From: Chamaea fasciata
Lineage: Eukaryota > Chordata > Aves > Passeriformes > Sylviidae
Reading direction: 5' to 3'
NCBI GenBank assembly: GCA_029207755.1
Contig: JARCOQ010000017.1
Span: 1,872,945-1,936,944 of the forward strand
Length of the DNA: 64,000 nt
Shown: piece after piece, positions 60,738 through 64,000 of the stretch
How positions within the stretch are numbered: the first letter of the stretch is position 1
Layout of the letters: each line of letters starts with the position of its first letter
The notes under the pieces: model-generated
Databases searched by the model: none
Told to the model about the DNA's origin: nothing
The model's input: the letters and a program-made list of their open reading frames with translations, nothing else
Program-made: the position numbers and the translations under genes

Positions 60738-63700
60738 ACCCAGACTATCTCCTGGGTGTTGTCACTTGAGATGGGGGGGACAAAAAAAATACAACAAACC
60801 CAAAACATTCCACTGGCTTCTTTAAGTAAAACGATTAGTGTCAGGAACTCAGAGATGACAATTATGCGCCGGCTTAATGCACTGGCCTTTCCTCCCAGCC
60901 CCTGCTAGTGACACGAGTGATGGGTTGTGCTCAGCGATAGGAAAAGCAGGAGCTGGAAGCGTCTCGGGCATCGCCAGCCCATTGTGTGCCACTCTCAGGC
61001 AAGGCAGGCACTCCCCGACTTGGCTCCGAGCAGTTTTGCAGACGAGGCAGCGAAGGCTGTGCCGAGGGATTAAACATGAAAATTGTGGATGCTCCAGGAG
61101 CGTCCAAAGGAACTTCCCGTGTGTTATCCCAGCTCCCTTTTCCCTCCCGCGCGGCACTCAGGGCTCCATCGGGGTGCTCACTGCTGGGAAACTGCCGGGA
61201 AGTTTAAAAACAAAAACCTGTTTGGAAAGAATAAAAGCATGAAAATAACTTAATAATTATTATCACCTGATGATGAAGCGGTCCTGCCTCCCCTGGGACA
61301 GAGGGAGCGGCTCCTCGGCTGCCCAGGGAAGGCTCCACTGCCCTGGGAATGACTTGAACTAAACAAAAAAACCCACCCAAATAGGATTTCTGTTCATTGC
61401 TTTTATGTAGAATTGAGCTGTTCCCCCCGGCTTTTGGGAAGGTTGAGGTGGAACTCCAGCGGAGCAGGGAAAGCAGCTCGCACGCCTGCAGGACTTGAAG
61501 GTTTGCAAGCTGCTGTTCAAAAGTCAATGGAACAAAGTTCTCCCTACTCCCCGGAGAACAGCCAGTCTGTTAAAACTTCGTATTTATGCAACAGGGGCAA
61601 AATTGTGGTGATCTACCCACGTTTTTACCTTAGAACAGGAATGATGAACGATAGGAACAATATCTGGTCCTGTTCAAAATGCTGGGAGTTCTTCCAGGAG
61701 TTTTACCAGGACTTTACCAGTGGTCTTATCAGCTCAGGCTCCACAGTTGCCTTAAAGGAAAATCAATCATTTCAAGTGTTTTATTTTTAGTTTATAAGCT
61801 GGAAAATGAAACTTCTTCTGAAACTTTTATGAAAGATATCAGATTATCTGTGTCTCTCTAAAATAGCAACTCTCTCTCATATAATAGAAATGTAATAGAA
61901 AATTGCTCTGAGTCTCTGCTCGAGACTGCATCTAACCTCCAAACATGGTTTGAGAGTTATCTTGAAGTAAAAAAAAAAATAATAACTGGTAGAATAGCAA
62001 CATTCTACAGACTCTGAACTTTTTGGTAAATGGGTCAAACTTTTGATCACTCTTTCTTTCTTCTCTGTCTAATAATGCCATTAACTTTAGGCATCCTATT
62101 CAGGTCTCTGATTTCTATTATCTGCATGATTTAAAGGAAAAATAAAAGGGAATAATTATTGATTTTTTTTTCCTATATAAATTGACTTGATTTTATAAAA
62201 AGTCATCCGTAGCATTTCCTATTATTTCTAAATTGGGGATACAGGAGCACAAGTTTCATAATCATAAAACTCTAATAGCAGTAATTGTACTCCTGTTAAC
62301 CCCAGCTCCAGCGAGCCCTCACAATTCCTACTCCGAAACCAAAGAGCCTGTCTTCTAATACAAAGAGCTTGAATTTTAAGTGTATTTTCTGTAACACATC
62401 CATTACTGGCAGAATTTATCCAGCAACATTTCTCTTTTTTTACAGTTGTGTAGCTCTCCGTTGCTTCTACTCCATGAGCTACCTTGAAATTAACTTGTCA
62501 AACGTTCGTCCCACTACTTAGGGAGGATTCCTCATCAGCTGAGTGGACTGGTTTGTCAGGGCTCCGAGGTGTTGGCAGTCAGGTGGCACTAAAAAGGCTC
62601 CCGTGAAGCTGTGCTGGGGGATCCTGGCAGGGCTCGCTGCCGGAGGGGCTGCTCAGGTTTGGAAAAGCAAAACGGGGATTGTGTCTCGGTGATTCTCGCT
62701 CCTCGCTCACCCCTTCAATCCAGCTCCCCCTTTAATCCATCTCCTTCAGTGCTGCATCACCAGGGCTCTCCCTGCTTGTCTGGGGCACTTCCCAGGATCT
62801 TGGAAAACTGGGAAACGGAGCGCCACGGAGCTGAACCCCAGCCTGGTGGTGCTCCTGTGTGGGAGCGGGCTGGGTCTGACTCTGCCTGTGAACTTCAGCC
62901 AGTCTCTGTTTTGAGCAGCTGTACTAATCAGGTGCATTAATTCCCTGCTTTTCATTAAGCAGTTTGGAGCAGGGAGATGTTGTTCCTCTGCGTATTTCCG
63001 AGCAGATGTTGAATGAGGGATGAGCAGTCACAGAGTTGGGCTGCTCCCCCTCCCCGTTCTCCCAGTCCTTACCCTCCGTTCTCTATCTTGTTCTATTATC
63101 CTGGGCCTGGCTTTGGAGTGGTTTCAGTTTTTGAAAATGGCAAGTAATTAGTCAATATGTTTTCACCATATGTATGAGGCTCAGTAAAGAGGCAACCAAT
63201 GGCCTTTGTCATGGCACAGTGAGCGCTCGTTTTCTCGGCACTTCAAGTGACGCTGAGCGTGCGGCGAACGCCAGGGAATGTAATCAGGGATTCTGCCAGG
63301 GAACATTTGACATCATCATTCACAGTTCACACTGCAGGTCACAGATTTGGGCTCTGGCCCCTCCGAAGGTCACCTCTGTTGGCGCTGCCCCCACCAGAGC
63401 TGCCTCTGCCCTGCCTGGTGCCCTGGATGAGCAGGGGGATACAAAGGGGGATGAATTGTTGTGACTCCAGTGGGTCCCATTTTACATCTTCTTGGCACTG
63501 ATGCTGTTGCAGCAAGGCAGAATTCTTGAAACCCCTTTTTTTTTTTCCCCTTCCAGACTGGCTTTTTACATACCCCAAGCAAGTTCTTGCGTATTTTCCA
63601 GATAGATTTTTTTTTTGCTGTAAGGCTTCCTCTCTTGCTGACTGTTAACAATATTTAAAAAGGTCAGAATCTGATCTTAACACTGCTGATATGAAGTGAC

Positions 63701-64000
63701 ATTTGCCCAAATTTTGCCATCTCCTGGGCAAAAATATGTCCAGGGCTTTCCAGAAAGACATGGGATAGACAGCAGCTTTGCCTGGCTGTTTTCCCCTCTT
63801 GGGAATACTGAATTTCAGTTATCTGGGGAACAGGTTTCTGCATTGCCCACTGGCTTCCTTCAGATTTACAGAAAAAAACATTTGAGCTCAGCCTCAGTTC
63901 AGTGAGTTACAGGTTTGTGGGTTTTGAGCATTTTGGGATATTTACAACAAATAATCTTCAGTAACGACGATGACATTTTGTTTTACTGCAGCCATGATTT
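60738..64000. other. Non-coding, no gene recognised
   Basis: Unique sequence with a GC-rich stretch at 60.85-61.45 kb, AT-rich DNA at 61.8-62.5 kb and T runs near 63.54 and 63.61 kb. No repeat family or gene is recognised up to the window edge. Confidence 0.6.

Larger units (their letters stand above)
48603..64000 (+). other. Inferred intron 2 / 3' flank of TSHZ2
   Basis: There is no recognisable coding sequence after the TSHZ2 stop. Open frames of up to ~240 codons at 54.1-54.8 and 55.3-56.0 kb occur on both strands of GC-rich sequence and have no family resemblance. The span holds AT-rich candidate regulatory blocks, a tRNA-like relic, a double AP-1 palindrome, a G-run cluster and homopolymers. 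It is an intron only if the donor at 48603 is used; otherwise it is the 3'UTR to about 49.6 kb followed by intergenic DNA. Confidence 0.65.

Noticed and set aside
1..64000. A bacterial-style gene cluster, CRISPR array or phage-like system
   Set aside because: There are no closely packed co-directional genes, no direct repeats with unique spacers of constant length and no ribosome binding sites. The sequence is vertebrate intronic DNA around one exon.

Overview
This is a vertebrate, most probably avian, genomic window. It carries six chicken-repeat-1 (CR1)-type LINE fragments, one L2/MIR-type relic and no mammalian Alu or L1 sequence. The coding sequence is tetrapod-like. I cannot determine the species. 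No bacterial-type operons, CRISPR arrays, intact RNA genes or intact mobile elements are visible.

The only convincing protein-coding sequence is the large second exon of TSHZ2 (teashirt zinc finger homeobox 2), on the + strand at 45524-48594. It encodes essentially the whole protein: an acidic N-terminal segment, the conserved teashirt N-terminal block, three widely spaced C2H2 fingers, a PIDLT CtBP-type motif, an atypical homeodomain and two C-terminal C2H2 fingers. The short first coding exon lies upstream of the window. The coding frame enters through a splice acceptor at 45522/45523. A near-consensus splice donor begins 8 nt after the stop codon, which fits a third, untranslated exon downstream of the window. 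On that reading, 1-45523 is the 3' end of intron 1 and 48603-64000 is the start of intron 2. An alternative 3' end, with a polyadenylation signal at 49584, is also possible.

The flanking non-coding DNA alternates between GC-richer blocks, which produce many spurious open frames (around 14, 18-21, 26, 54-56, 58 and 61 kb), and AT-rich blocks. The AT-rich blocks look like candidate conserved regulatory elements (around 8, 15, 17.7, 25.5, 29.5, 50.8, 52.4, 57.4, 59.6 and 60.3 kb). Two tandem arrays stand out: a pure 273-bp (GGGAA)n array at 8775-9047 and a roughly 770-bp array of an 8-bp unit at 12386-13154. The 8-bp array keeps all three forward frames open and so mimics coding sequence.

Functionally, the window is one transcription-factor exon inside large introns. 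If those introns act as in other TSHZ loci, they may hold cis-regulatory elements for this gene. I found no evidence of a new biological system. The points most worth checking are the splice and poly(A) arrangement at both ends of the exon, a perfect double AP-1 palindrome at 57410-57427, a candidate enhancer block at 60110-60600, and the two tandem arrays.
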